The notes under the pieces: generated by a model
The model's input: only the letters and a program-made list of their open reading frames with translations
Database searches by the model: none
What the model was told of the DNA's origin: nothing
Assembly (NCBI GenBank): GCA_951799405.1
Contig: OX637337.1
Coordinates: forward strand, 1,674,001 to 1,738,000
Direction: 5' to 3'
DNA length: 64,000 bases
Source: Agapetus fuscipes
Taxonomy: Eukaryota > Arthropoda > Insecta > Trichoptera > Glossosomatidae
Translations under genes and position numbers: made by a program
In this document: positions 19,047 to 29,712 of the stretch, in pieces
How positions within the stretch are numbered: position 1 is the first letter of the stretch
Layout of the letters: every line of letters begins with the position of its first letter

Positions 19047-20479
19047 CCTAGTGAAACGGCGGTAAGATACAGGAACAGTTTTACGATTTGCCTTTTACGG
19101 TTTCAGCGAAATGTTGATACTTTTGTGAAGTGGATTATTATTTATGAAGTGATTCTTAGAACAAAGCTGTTGGCTGAGTTGGCAGCTTCGAGAGCATGTA
19201 CACCACCCTATATACTGCAGTGGCGAAGGGTGATATTCGACAGAAGGTAACCCGGTTGAAAAAGCAAAGTCCCTTGTTAGTACACCACGGCAAGAAAAAA
19301 GACGTAGATGCATCTGAGGAGATATTGGTCACCCCTAGTGGAATGGCAGTGCGATACAGTGACATTTACATTTTATTCCTAACCAAAAAAACTGTGGAGT
19401 ATAGAAATTAAAAGAGTAGTGGTCTAAAAATGATTCAGATTTAGGAATCAGAAAGGATGGCAGGGAAGAGAGGAATCCTGGGTAAAAGTGGAGAGGGCTT
19501 CAACTCGCAGAAATCAAATTCGATGTATTTTTTGGCGCGCCATTTATTTGGCTCACTGCCGCAAACACATGTTGACAGTTATCTGTGTAATATAAATTTA
19601 ATATAATGTACAACAAATATAATGTGCGGTGAAGAAGTGACTGGAACACCCTTTATACGTGATTTGGCGCATACGGTAAGCAAGAACTAAAAGATTGTCG
19701 CGAGCGTCCGGTCAAGCTCAAGATCGTTTTACTGTATATCCACTTTACGAAATTTCCGTTGCGCATCTTTGACGTATATCCATTTTAAAACGCCTTTTTT
19801 AGTATTAAACGTAAAATTATTATGATTTTTATCGATTATTGTAATGCCAGACCTACAGTACTTTCGGTAAAATAGGTAATTGAATTACGATTTTGTCAAT
19901 TACAATAACAAAACACAAAAACATTGCTCCTGTAAAATTAGCTCAATGGCGTTTACAGTAAACAAGAACTAAGGCAGCGAGTAGGGCTGGTAGAACACAA
20001 GAGAGAGAGTTTTACAATACAAAAATGACAGAAGACGTCAGACAAGTCTTTTTCCTCTTTTTACTTTTTAGTTGTTAGACAAAATGAGATTAAATGTCAA
20101 AATCGTCTTCTTCTTTTAATGCTTCATCTTAGTTTCATCTTAGCTTCATCGAGTTGTTGGCACCCTTCGCCACTGCTATATAGTAGCCAGTAATTAACTT
20201 GGGCCGGAACTAATGCGATTAGTCGCAAACTACGACAATCATCTCTAGAAACTTCCATGTAGTTTTCCTTTTAGTTTGAAGGACATCGGCCATGATTAAA
20301 ATGAGAGCTTTCCGTGAATTCGATAAATAGAGCATAAATTATTCTAAGAGGGTTATTTACAAAGCATTTGGTCCACAGCTGATTCACGGGTCACTGTTTT
20401 TTTTATAAGGAAAACTCACTTTAGGCGACAGTTGAGCTATGGGAGCCAAACTATTAACAATATGTAGTATTAAGAAGTC
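19047..20479. other. Unassigned stretch with weak retroelement traces
   Basis: GTCACCCCTAGTGGAATGGC at 19330 resembles the last codons of RTE elements (GHP stop) and ends CAGTGCGATACAGTGAC. A MITE 1 end lies at 19925. The rest is unassigned. Confidence 0.45.
19925..19990 (-). repeat. MITE 1 end
   Basis: TGTAAAATTAGCTCAATGGC then AGTAAACAAGAACTAAGGCA matches the right end of the copy at 491-732. Confidence 0.65.
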
Positions 20480-20690
20480 AGAAGCAGACTAGAGCAAGCC
20501 CGAAATGTCTTCGCTAAAATGAGCAAATTACTGTTGTGCCGAAATTTAAGCCTTGAACTCCGGAAGCGCATAGTGAGGTGCTACGTTTTCCCAATCGCTC
20601 TGTATGGTATGGAGGGATGGACTCTCACGCAGGCACTGGAGAGACGAATTGAAGCATTCGAGATGTGTCTACACCGAAATCCTTATTTGG
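20480..20690 (+). pseudogene. RTE-like RT fragment
   Basis: It reads ARNVFAKMSKLLLCRNLSLE then LRKRIVRCYVFPIALYGMEG and WTLTQALERRIEAFEMCLHR. The LR-R--RCYVF--LYG-E-WTL ... R-EAFEM pattern is that of arthropod RTE proteins between the RT core and the C-terminal GHV/IER block. It is truncated at both ends. Confidence 0.75.
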
Positions 20691-21119
20691 TGAGTGTTTT
20701 TTTAATATGTTGATTTCGGTACAAAAGTCTGGTAAATAATTCAAACCTTCTCATATATATATTTTCCTCAGTTTGATCAATAATGTACTTAGTGATTTTT
20801 AAATATTTGTACTTTTATTCATACAACTAGAAATATGCAAAAATCACGCGAAAGAATAAACAAAATAAGTAAATCTTTCATTTTATTCAGAATTTCCTTC
20901 CCGCGTTCAACTTTTTCCCATTCTTTTTTTTTTGCTTTCATTGTTTTTTATGCCCTTCAGAAGTTTTAACGTGCGACAATAAACAATACCCATGTTTTGT
21001 AGTTTCCTTCATGGAACCCTAATACCTACAATACGTTTGCATAAATTCCCCTAAATTGCGTGAATAGAAAAAAATATATGACAACCAAATCACTCACTAG
21101 GATCGCTATAAATAATAAT

Positions 21120-21418
21120 AATAAATTAGGCTGATTTACTTGGTGAGCGCTGTTTTTGTGTGTATCACACCTCAAGAGCCCTCTGCGAGCATGGTTGTCG
21201 CTGTAGAAAGCGCCAATTCTCAAGCAAGACCCAGTTGCTGTAAGGCTGGATGGACCTTTTGATGACCGGTCTTTGGTAAAGGTTTAAGAAATTTTAAATC
21301 CAGCGAAGAGCAAATTTGAAAATATAAATGGTATATTTTTTGTGCTCCGCCGGGATTCGAACCCACAACCCTCCATTTACGAGTCCGAAGTGTTACCACT
21401 GGACTACGGACCGCTATG
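21120..21418 (-). mobile_element. SINE B, type-2 tail, TAA repeat end
   Basis: On the minus strand it reads GTCCAGTGGTAACACTTCGG (A box), GGGTTCGAACCC (B box) and the shared body, then a different 3' end with GAGGTGTGATACACACAAAA and CAGCGCTCACC. It ends in a TTATTA repeat. Confidence 0.88.
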
Positions 21419-21702
21419 TACTTTTACGAATATGCAAGATATTAGTACTTGGGTTTGCTTTGTCTGTGTTAGTTTAATAATTTTTAATTTAAATTGCAAA
21501 GAAATATTCGTCAATAAGAAAAATGAATGAAAACCAAATCGCTCACTAGGATTGCTAAGTATTGTTATGAATCCTCAAGATATAAGTAGTTGTGTTTGGT
21601 TTGTTTGTGTTAGTTTAATAATAAATCTATGAAATCTCTAGAAATAAGTAGATTCTTAAGAAGGTACCTAAAAATGATTTGTGTTACTTAAAAAAAAAAG
21701 AT

Positions 21703-21858
21703 ACCAAACTACAGATATGGTGTAACTTCTTGCCGCATAATCCCCAAAGGATTTTGCATGTGGCAAGTACCTATAAGCTACGTACTTTTACAGGAAAGGG
21801 AGCCTTACGCCAACCACTTCAGTTGAAGTGGAGGTATCCCAACTCACGAGGGGGGGCT
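21703..21858 (-). mobile_element. SINE A, 3' half
   Basis: AACTACAGATATGGTGTAAC to TATCCCAACTCACGAGGGGG; joined directly to a SINE B. Confidence 0.82.
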
Positions 21859-22062
21859 AATTCTCAAGCAAGACCCGGTTTCTGTAAGGCTGGATGGACC
21901 TTTGATGACCGGTCATTGGTAAAGGTTGTATGAATTTTACAACCCAGCGAAGAGCAAATTTGAAAATATAAATGGTATATTTTTTCTGCTCTGCCGGGAA
22001 TCGAGCCCACCACCTTCCCATTCAGAGTCCGAAGTGTTACCACTGAACTACGGACCGGTGCT
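21858..22062 (-). mobile_element. SINE B, 3' tail lost
   Basis: GGTCCGTAGTTCAGTGGTAA and body as in the other copies. The tail is replaced by a SINE A fragment at 21703-21858. The 5' side reads ACCGGTGCTTTC on the plus strand, 12 bases that also occur in the 5S head at 8446, possibly a remnant of one. Confidence 0.85.
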
Positions 22063-22261
22063 TTCGTACGAACGCAACGTTTCATAATCGCGGTAGAGAT
22101 ATTGCGAAACTGTGAAAGTTTTCTTTCTATTACGAAATTGATGTATTTTTTACATTCGGCGCAAATGTATGAGGTTTTTTAGATCGATTCATCCCTTGTA
22201 TTTTTGAAATATTCATAAAAAAGGAGCGAACTATCCGTTGGAGTATTTACTATCACCATAC

Positions 22262-22513
22262 ATCACCATGTTCCGAAATTGCGAATGAATGGAATATCCA
22301 GAGTCATAATAAAAGAAGAGCCTGTATGAAGAAGGTTATGACTCTGGAGGAAATGAAAGAAGTATGTAAGGACAGAAATAAATGGCGGTTGATTTGTAAT
22401 GTTGGCGGCTAGGGTTTATTAAAGTGAAATTGGTTTTATGTTTTAGTTTTTTTTTATGTCCATGTATATATTATTATTTATTGATTTAAAAAATGTAATT
22501 TGTCATGTATGTT
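22262..22513 (+). pseudogene. RTE 3' fragment, last ~40 codons and UTR
   Basis: The bases read NEWNIQSHNKRRACMKKVMT-like and EEMKEVCKDRNKW-like sequence, matching the C-terminus of the RTE at 47-50 kb with small gaps. A UTR with an AT-rich stretch then leads into the tail module at 22514. It is truncated at its 5' side just inside the C-terminal conserved block. Confidence 0.8.
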
Positions 22514-22534
22514 CCTTGACTTATAGGTTGGTAT

Positions 22535-23101
22535 TAATGATGCCACGAATATTCGGCAACTATTCGGTATTCGGCCTATTCGGCCACTTTTTTGCTATTC
22601 GGTATTCGGCCGAATAGTGCGTACTATTCGGCCGAATACCGAATAGCAAATCATGTAAAAAAAGACACGTTATTTTACTCAAAAATTATGTATTTATTTC
22701 CAAATTACAACATTTTAGTACTTAAAATTAATCAGTGGTAAGTTGTGATGGATAAAAACGAGCTTTTCAGCATTTTCTGGTAGCAAACGATTGCGCTTTT
22801 CATCGTAAACGTTACCAGCCTCAGAAAATAACCTCTCACTATAAACGCTACTTCCAGGCGAAGAAAGATAAACTTTTGCAAATTTCGAAAGGTTCGGGTA
22901 TTGTTTTTCGTTTGCTGACCACCACTTGTAAGGATCGGCCTTCCGATCTAGGCGAACTGTTTTCAAATAAAAATCCAACTCGTTTGCCACAGCATTCTTC
23001 TCCGAAGCGCCGAATATTCGGCGGCCGAATATTCGGCGCTTCGGCCGACAGCGTTGCCGAATATTCGGTATTCGGACAATTCACTATTCGTGGCATCTCT
23101 A
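22535..23101 (-). mobile_element. Non-autonomous hAT transposon with 8-bp target duplication
   Basis: This 567-bp element has GTTGGTAT at 22527-22534 and at 23102-23109, a perfect 8-bp duplication as hAT elements make. The ends are TAATGATGCCACGAATA and, on the other strand, TAGAGATGCCACGAATA, matching at 15 of 17 positions. Subterminal zones are filled with ATTCGGTATTCGGCC-type repeats in both orientations, likely transposase-binding sites. Inside is a transposase C-terminal remnant on the minus strand. Most of the transposase is deleted. Confidence 0.93.
22715..22990 (-). pseudogene. hAT transposase C-terminal dimerisation domain remnant
   Basis: These 91 codons include LDRKADPYKWWSANEKQYPN, LSKFAKVYLSSPGSSVYSER, LFSEAGNVYDEKRNRLLPEN and AEKLVFIHHNL. 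This is the conserved hAT C-terminal dimerisation region (P-x-x-W-W, the P-x-S-S-x-x-x-E-R-x-F-S core, and N-R-x-x-L near the end). The BED zinc finger and the catalytic DDE core are absent, so it cannot encode an active transposase. It sits between the inverted repeats of the 567-bp element. Confidence 0.92.
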
Positions 23102-23340
23102 GTTGGTATGCGGCTGACCACCAATGCTGTAAAAATGGGTCACTTTGCCAATGTCACCCCTGTTTCAGGGAAGAACGGCAAGAGTTGCAGGGTGTATGTC
23201 TATTTGAGATTTGGTTTTTATTTGTAGGTTCACATGAGGCATGTGCAAGCGCGAACTTGTACGTGTCTGGTTGTGGGAATGCATGTAGTGTGAATCTCCA
23301 ATGTAACATATCTTTGCAACTTAGATTAGATTAGATTAGA

Positions 23341-23632
23341 TGCGTAATGCAACTAAGTTAAACATATAGTGTAACTTCTTGCCTGCGTTATCGCCCAAGG
23401 GTCGCGTGTGGCAATTCAGGAACTATTTAATTTAGCAAAGTTCTGGGGGCTTCCCAGCTCCATAAGAGACTGCTTCTCATTTCTTGTGAAGGCTGAGTAA
23501 GCCTTACCGGTAATTATTTTTGGTTTGAAATAAATACCGATACGGGAAATCATTTCTGACACCCTCGGTAGGAATCGAACCCTTGCTCGTGGCATGGAAC
23601 GCAAGCATTCTACCAACTGAGCTATTGACCTA
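23341..23632 (-). mobile_element. SINE A, full length
   Basis: TGCGTAATGCAACTAAGTTA to CATTCTACCAACTGAGCTAT, with a degraded B box (GTAGGAATCGAACCC on the plus strand). It starts right at the GATTA repeat of an RTE tail. Confidence 0.9.
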
Positions 23633-23649
23633 AATACTGTCTTAAGTGC

Positions 23650-23775
23650 TTCACTTAACCAATGTCCCCCCTGTTTCGGGGAAGGTGGGAAAAAGTTGCA
23701 GAGTGTATGTTTGTAAGCATGCATTTAATATATTTTTAATGTTAATTTATCTTTGCAACTTAGATTATTATAGAT
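23650..23775 (+). repeat. RTE tail module, internal deletion
   Basis: CCCCTGTTTCGGGGAAGGTG through to CTTTGCAACTTAGATTATTA with the middle missing. Confidence 0.8.
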
Positions 23776-24129
23776 ATACTTTCAATCTGACAATAGAACA
23801 TTAAAATTTTACGATGAAGCTTTACATCGTATTGATTGCATTTTTAATTTATTTAAATTGATACTTAAAACGTTAACAAAACAAGGAAGAGAATTTCATG
23901 ATCATACTAACATAATTTTATATTTCTCATTTGCATTTTTTAATACTTTGGTGTAAACAATCATTAAACATTAACTATTGATTAACGTATAATACATTAA
24001 TCAAGTTTTTCTTGCGTGTTAATGGATGCATCTGATCTTTTACTCAAATCGAGGATTCTCACGAAACTATGAGAAAATATTATAATAAATGAATTTTAAA
24101 TTGTAGAGAACAAAATACAAAAATATTTT

Positions 24130-24200
24130 TTTGTAGTAAATTTGTGAAAAGGAATGCTATCCATCAACCTATTTTAGCCTGCTGAGAAACAGGTATTCAC
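24130..24200 (-). repeat. SINE C 3' fragment
   Basis: TTTGTGAAAAGGAATGCTAT then AACCTATTTTAGCCTGCTGA. Confidence 0.6.
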
Positions 24201-24240
24201 AAGCTATGAGAACCACTCCATAGGAGCCAATAATGCGGTA

Positions 24241-24497
24241 GGTCCCCCCCAGTGCTTGTTTGACTTATCTAACATTTGATTCAATGATGACCTTTCGATG
24301 AAATTGTTTTAAGAATCACATTCTACACAATCTGAGCTAAGTTAAAACATAAAATACGATAATGTGAGAGCTGTTTTAAACATTTTTAAAAATAATTTTC
24401 AGTTTTAATAAGGCACACACCCAATACAGATGCAAACATTGTTCATGTGAAACTATCTCTGATGGACATAAAACAAACAAGCACTATGGAGACGAGG
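24241..24497. mobile_element. MITE 2, full length
   Basis: CCCAGTGCTTGTTTGACTTA at the left, ACAAACAAGCACTATGGAGA at the right; interior as in MITE 1. Confidence 0.82.
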
Positions 24498-24499
24498 TG

Positions 24500-25354
24500 C
24501 GCAAGGTTTTAGTGTCTTTTTAAACTACCAACATAATATTGTATTGAATTTATAACTCTCTATTCTGTCTCTAGCCAAATGACGTCACATTTCAAATGTG
24601 CGGAGCCTATTTAATAACAATCAAATTGATAATTAACAAATAATGGAGACAAACAAGGCTAAATTTGGAATTAAATATAAAGAAAACGATCTTAATGTTT
24701 TTCAATTTTCTTTTGTCTTTTAGACTCAAAGCCATACTCGTTTCCTGTCCTTTGTACATATTCTTTGTTTACGTAAAATATTACCAAGGACTCTTTTTCC
24801 ATAATGTTTATGTTTGTTTGATAAAAGGGTACTTCAAATTCAAAACACATTTTCAAAGAAAAACAGATTGCTGTTTAATTGTTCCTGTATCGCTATTCCA
24901 CTAAGTGTCTATGAGATTAAACTGTTTCCGACAAAGAACAGATAGGTACGATCCAATGTTACGAATGGTCAGAAATAAATTTTCCAAATGTTAATTGCCG
25001 TTGAAATTGTTGTAATTTTGCATAGAATTACGCTTCGATCGTTAGTAGAGCTATAAAAATTGTCCTTCGCACAGGTATAATATACCACAGCTTCAATATT
25101 GCCTAGCTAAAATGTGTATCACTCATTTTATTTTTAACTATTGAAAAACACAAAAATTCAGGTACACACATTTAATAAATGGATGTCGGATATGACTCCG
25201 AAGAAACGTAGAGAAAATCGTTCTTCTCTTTTGCACGGTCAGTAAAATCCGTTTTTTTTTCATTATTTAAAATGTCTAACGACCGTAATCATAATTTAAA
25301 ATCTTTAAACATTTAATAAAGTTTAAAACTTTCATTTTCGCGGTGGGTCTATAT
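24500..25354. other. Unassigned AT-rich stretch
   Basis: A 79-codon plus frame (24665-24904) is hydrophobic by chance; no gene evidence. Confidence 0.45.
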
Positions 25355-25427
25355 AAAATCTCAAATCTAAGTTGCGAAGACATGTTAATATTTAAGGCTC
25401 ATATTAAATGCATGTCCACAGACAGGC
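25355..25427 (-). repeat. RTE tail module, 3' fragment
   Basis: ATCTCAAATCTAAGTTGCGA to CATGTCCACAGACAGGCAAA. A MITE end begins immediately after. Confidence 0.7.
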
Positions 25428-25589
25428 AAATCGCTCCCCCAGTTCTTGTTTACCGTATACGCCAATCTTGTCGAATATGACTTTTTCATGCAGTTGTCTT
25501 ATGAATCAAATTCTACACAATCTGAGCTAAGAAAAACCGTAAAACTCGTAGTGTGAGAGTTTTTTAAAATATTTTTTACAAAAAAATCT
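25428..25589 (+). repeat. MITE 1, left half
   Basis: TCGCTCCCCCAGTTCTTGTT then TACCGTATACGCCA, and CAAATTCTACACAATCTGAG. The right half is replaced by an RTE fragment. Confidence 0.78.
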
Positions 25590-26606
25590 TTTCTAATGAA
25601 GTGTGTTCGAGATGCTAGACTTGATGATTGTGGATTAATGATAGGAGAGAGCAAAGTAAGCGTTCTACTGTATGCGGATGATGCAGTCCTTGTATCTGAT
25701 TCAGCAGTGGAATTGCAAATGATGCTCTCTAGATTGAACGAAGCTTTGAAAGGTAATAATTTGAAGTTGAATGCAAGAAAGACGAAAGTTTTGATTTTTT
25801 AAAGAGATGATGAAAATATGAATTATGAATTTAAAATTAATGGAATGAATGTTGATGTTGTAAATGAGTTTGTATATTTGGGAAGTCAGTTTGAAAAAGA
25901 TGGAAGAATGGCCGGTGAATTTGAAAGAAGAATAATGAAAGGCAGGTGTGTACTGGGTGCGACCGCTTGCATCGCCAGGAACCAAAATCTCTCAAAAAAT
26001 GTTAGATTGGCGGTGCACGGTGGTATACTAGTGCCAACCTTGATGTATGGAAGTGAAGCCTGGACGGTGAGTGAAAGGGAAATTAGTAAAGTCCATACAG
26101 TAGAAATGGACTATCTAAGATGTATGATTGGGAAAAAACGAAGTGACAGGGTGAGGAATGATTTTGTAAGAGAAGAATGTGGTGTAAGGGAAAGTGTGAA
26201 AGTGAAGATTAAAAGAAGTATGTTAAGATGGTTCGGGCATTTGGAGAGAATGAGTGATGAAAGATTGACGAAGAAAGTATATGTTGCTAGAATAGATGGA
26301 TGTCGTGGTAGAGGAAGACCGAGAAAAGTATGGAAGGATCAAATCTCTGAAATAGCGAATGAATGGGATATCCAGAGTCATAATAAAAGGAGGACTTGTA
26401 TGAAAAGGTTATGACTCTGGATGAAATGAAAGAAGTATGCAAGGACAGGAAGAAGTGGCGGCTAATCTGCAATGTTGATTTCTAATGTTGGTGTATTCAT
26501 TTGCTACATTTTTTTGCATAGGAAATTTTTGACTTTTTTTGTATAGATTTCTTTGTAAGGTTTTGTTCTTTTTTATATTATTTAAATGTAATTTATTATT
26601 CATATT
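25590..26606 (+). pseudogene. RTE 3' fragment, RT C-terminal half with one in-frame stop
   Basis: This is a 5'-truncated copy starting just before the catalytic VLLYADDAVLVSD. The frame has a TAA at 25800 and then resumes in the same frame to a stop near 26412. Recognisable blocks are VVNEFVYLGSQFEKDG, ILVPTLMYGSEAWTV, MLRWFGHLERMSDERLT and RGRGRPRKVWKDQISEIANE. After the stop a degraded end (KEVCKDRKKW-like) and a ~130-bp UTR lead directly into the repeat module at 26607-26852. It is related to, but a different subfamily from, the copy at 47-50 kb. Confidence 0.88.
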
Positions 26607-26852
26607 CCTTGACTTATAGGTTGGTATGAGGCTGACCACCCATACTGTAAAAAATGGTTCACTTTGCCAATGTCACCCCTGTTTCAGGGAAGGTCGGCAA
26701 AAGTTGTGGGGCTTATGTTCATTTGAGGTTTGGATTTTATTTGTAAGTACACATTCAGCATTTGTAAGCGCGAACTACACTTGTTGGTTTGTGGGCATAC
26801 ATCTGAGAGCTTTAAATGAATATATCCTTGCAACTTAGATTATAGATTATAT
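26607..26852 (+). repeat. RTE tail module attached to an RTE coding 3' end
   Basis: It starts CCTTGACTTATAGGTTGGTA, passes TGTCACCCCTGTTTCAGGGA and ends GCAACTTAGATTATAGATTA. It directly follows the RTE fragment at 25590-26606. This is one of the copies that shows the abundant module to be the 3' end of an RTE transcript. A SINE C follows at once. Confidence 0.85.
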
Positions 26853-27040
26853 TATATGGCCGAGGGAACCGAATAACGTTGGTTCGAATCTTGCGTCTAG
26901 CCCACTTGACCATAACTCCGACCCTGGTTCAACAGATGCCATTGCATGCACACAAGCTTCTGCTTTCGCATGAAGACAACTGGCCAGGCAAAATTGGTTG
27001 GTGGATTGCATTCCTTTCCACAAATCTATTTAAAAACATC
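26853..27040 (+). mobile_element. SINE C, A tail lost
   Basis: TATGGCCGAGGGAACC, GGTTCGAATCTTGCG, then the same body as the copy at 6.9 kb to CCACAAATCTATTTAAAAAC. It inserted at or was captured by the end of an RTE tail module. Confidence 0.85.
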
Positions 27041-27231
27041 GGAATATTTATACGTTGTCTCTCGTATCTATGGACCTTCCTGTAACTGCATGGCTGTGTG
27101 ACGTTTGTCCGTCGGGAAAAATTCAAATTTGAACCATCCGTGCCGAAGCTTTCCGACTTCATTTTAGTGTCAAAAAAGGAAGGAAGTGGAAAGACTAAAG
27201 AGTAAGGTGACAAGAACAAATTATTGGTTAT

Positions 27232-27458
27232 TTTATTCCGTTAGAAAACTAATATACATGCTTACAAACATACACGTGAAAGTCCACAATTACAAATGGT
27301 GTATGTGTACATGCAAATTAAAGTCCACGCCTCAAATGAACGTAAGCCCTGCGACTTTTAGCTAACCTTCTCGCAACTGTTTCTGACATTAGCAAAGTGA
27401 ATTATTTATTACAGTAGGGTGGTCAGCCTCATACCGACCTATAAGTCAAGGAATGTCA
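27232..27458 (-). repeat. RTE tail module, diverged
   Basis: Contains AAACATACACGTGAAAGTCC and ends CGACCTATAAGTCAAGGAA. Its 3' AATCTAAG end is lost. Confidence 0.8.
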
Positions 27459-27534
27459 TAATTGTCAATACAATCAGTTGACGCATCACTCATGAGTATT
27501 TTGGTATATTTAACATGAAAAACATGTCCAGTCG

Positions 27535-27880
27535 ATAGCTCAGTGTCCGGTCGATAGCTCAGTTGGTAGAGTGCTTGCATGCCATGCCGAGAGCTCGGGT
27601 TCGAATCCCAACTAGGGTGCCACAAAATGATTTCCCGTTTCGGTGTTTCTTTCAAAACCCAACATAAAATACCGGATAGGTTTACTCAGCCTTCACAAGA
27701 AATGAGTACATACTCCCTTCAGGAGCAAGAAAACCCCTACTTTAACTAAAGTGGTTGGCGCAAGGCTGGCCGTTTTACCTGTAAAATAAATAAGTTCCAC
27801 TCGCCACATTCGAAATCCTTCGGAGATAATACGGTAAGAAGGTACTTTATATGTGTAGCTTTTAGTTTTTATTAGTTATT
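27535..27880 (+). mobile_element. SINE A, full length
   Basis: tRNA-derived SINE with GATAGCTCAGTTGGTAGAG (A box) and GGTTCGAATCCC (B box). The body runs ATTTCCCGTTTCGGTGTTTC, GTTTACTCAGCCTTCACAAG and ends TATGTGTAGCTTTTAG. A 16-base piece of the head (GTCGATAGCTCAGTG) is repeated just before it. This is the best reference copy here. Confidence 0.9.
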
Positions 27881-28197
27881 AGTAGTTTTTACGACATTTT
27901 AAAATTCAGGTTTCATCATTATCACACACGCTCGTGTTTATCAAAATTTATACCACTACGCGCACATATGTTAATTATTCATTAATCAATCCTGTCCCTG
28001 ACAGCTTAAATGTCAGAATAAATAAACTGACACGTGCGTAGCTAAGCATACACACACTCTGTTATTTATGTATCGTTTTTGTACAAATATTATCATTTTT
28101 TATCAAACAATTTTGTCAACCTTGTGAATTATTTAGTGAACATGTGACTCCATTCAAAAAACATGTTTTATCAAATTTCAAGAAGCTGTAGGTCAAC

Positions 28198-28290
28198 ATG
28201 TCGTCTCCCCAGCGTTTGTTCGGCCTATCTGCCAATTAATTCAAATATAAACTTAACATGAAATTGTCTTAACCATCCATGGATATATAG
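28198..28290 (+). repeat. MITE 2-like left end
   Basis: CTCCCCAGCGTTTGTTCGGC then CTATCTGCC, and AACATGAAATTGTCTTA. Confidence 0.5.
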
Positions 28291-28974
28291 AACTGGATGG
28301 GCTAAGAAATCCATCCTTTGAGAATTAGAAATACGCTACCCCACCCATCACACAAAAATCCAAATTCAGTCTATCGGTAACCTTCCAACTGTCAACAGGT
28401 GTGTTAACTAATTGGGAAAAAATCCATATAAATGTCAAACTGGGTATTTTCTAAACGTGCCAACAAAATAGAGTAAATTTGTTGTAGAACATGGATTAAT
28501 ATTTCACTTTAATCACTATTCCATATGATTACGTTGATAAAATTTATTTTTCGTTTGTCGAAATATTTTGTTCGCGAAAGTGACAGCCATTCCTAGAACT
28601 AGTGATGTTAAAATATATAGGTACTTGCTGCTTCAAGTATGTAACTTCTATGCTCGCGGTAATAGATACTTGTGGAAATCATCCCGTACACAATGAGGTG
28701 GGAACATTTTTGAATTCGGAATTTATCAGATATTTTCATACTTGCAACAACACTACTGACAAATCCCTTACCATAGTGATTTCATGTGTTTCCTTGGTGA
28801 TTTGTTAATAGATTGAAGACGGAGTAGAGACACGTTGCTTACATAGAAAATGAGAAAAGCATTTCATATGTCGTGAGCGAGACAGCATTATAAACAATGT
28901 ATGGTGTCAAAAACGGTGCATCATGTTGATTGGTACTAAATGACATGTACGACCCCTCCATTTAATACTTCCTC

Positions 28975-29060
28975 CATGTAACCATCACATTTTACACAAT
29001 CTGAGCTAAGAAAAAAAACTCAAAACACGATAGTGTGAGAGTTTTTTTAAAGTATTTTTA
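28975..29060 (+). repeat. MITE 1/2 interior fragment
   Basis: CATCACATTTTACACAATCT then GAGCTAAG and ACGATAGTGTGAGAG. Confidence 0.6.
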
Positions 29061-29194
29061 TGTTTTTAGGGTTCAAACAGTCTTCAAATTAAAAAAAAAA
29101 CTGGTCTTCTTTACAGAATGTTTATTTTACACTTAGATTTATTTAACAATTTATATTAATTTTTTACAATTCACATTTATGGTTGGTATGTTAA

Positions 29195-29560
29195 TATGAG
29201 ACAATGGAGAGAGCCATGTTGGGTGTCAGTTTGCGGGACAGACTCAGAAATGAGGACATAAGAGTCAGGACAAAGGTTTCCGATGTCATCAAGATGGCCG
29301 CAACCCTAAAGTGGCGATGGGCGGGACATGTCGCTCGCGATCCAGATGAAAAGTGGACAAATCGACTGCTGTGCTGGTGCCCAAGGACGGCAAAGCGTGG
29401 TGTTGGGCGCCCACAGTTGCGTTGGCGTGACGATGTTCAGAGAAGTGCAGGGCTTGCCTGGATGCGGATCGCTCAGGATAGAAACGAATGGAAAATGCGA
29501 GAGGAGGCCTACGTCCAGGAGTGGACGATCAATACAGGCTGAAGAAGAAGAAGAAGATGT
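29195..29560 (+). pseudogene. RTE-like RT C-terminus, third family, GAA tail
   Basis: The open frame 29204-29542 reads MERAMLGVSLRDRLRNEDIR, KVSDVIKMAATLKWRWAGHV, ARDPDEKWTNRLLCWCPRTA and KRGVGRPQLRWRDDVQRSAG, ending with EAYVQEWTINTG. This is the well-known ending of endonuclease-RT proteins common in moths and other insects. A GAAGAAGAAG simple repeat forms the tail. No catalytic domains remain. Confidence 0.88.
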
Positions 29561-29712
29561 TAATATGTGTACCTCCGGAGAGGTTCCAATATACTTGCAT
29601 ACTCCCGGCTAGCTCTCATCAACATCATCAACTTCTCTCAAGGCGTGGAATCTCATTCTCTGGTATTGCCATGTTCAATCTTGGGGAGGGTTGTAAATTA
29701 AAACATGATTTG

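Larger units (their letters stand above)
22514..23340 (+). repeat. RTE tail module, split by a hAT insertion
   Basis: The module begins at TTCCTTGACTTATAGGTTGG, is interrupted at 22535 and resumes at 23102 with GTTGGTATGCGGCTGACCAC. It ends GCAACTTAGATTAGATTAGA near 23338. It follows the RTE fragment 22262-22513. Confidence 0.88.
27885..29190. other. Mostly unassigned stretch
   Basis: Contains MITE fragments near 28200 and 28975. A repeat near 29060-29160 (TTTTTAGGGTTCAAACAGTC and TGGTCTTCTTTACAGAATGT) has a relative at 54745-54835. Confidence 0.5.

Noticed and set aside
22876..23334. 152-codon plus-strand open frame
   Set aside because: It runs antisense through the hAT remnant and on into the RTE tail module, so it has no single origin.
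27549..27612. tRNA-like sequence with A and B boxes, candidate tRNA gene
   Set aside because: It continues into the SINE A body found in many other copies, and a full cloverleaf with acceptor pairing is not evident.
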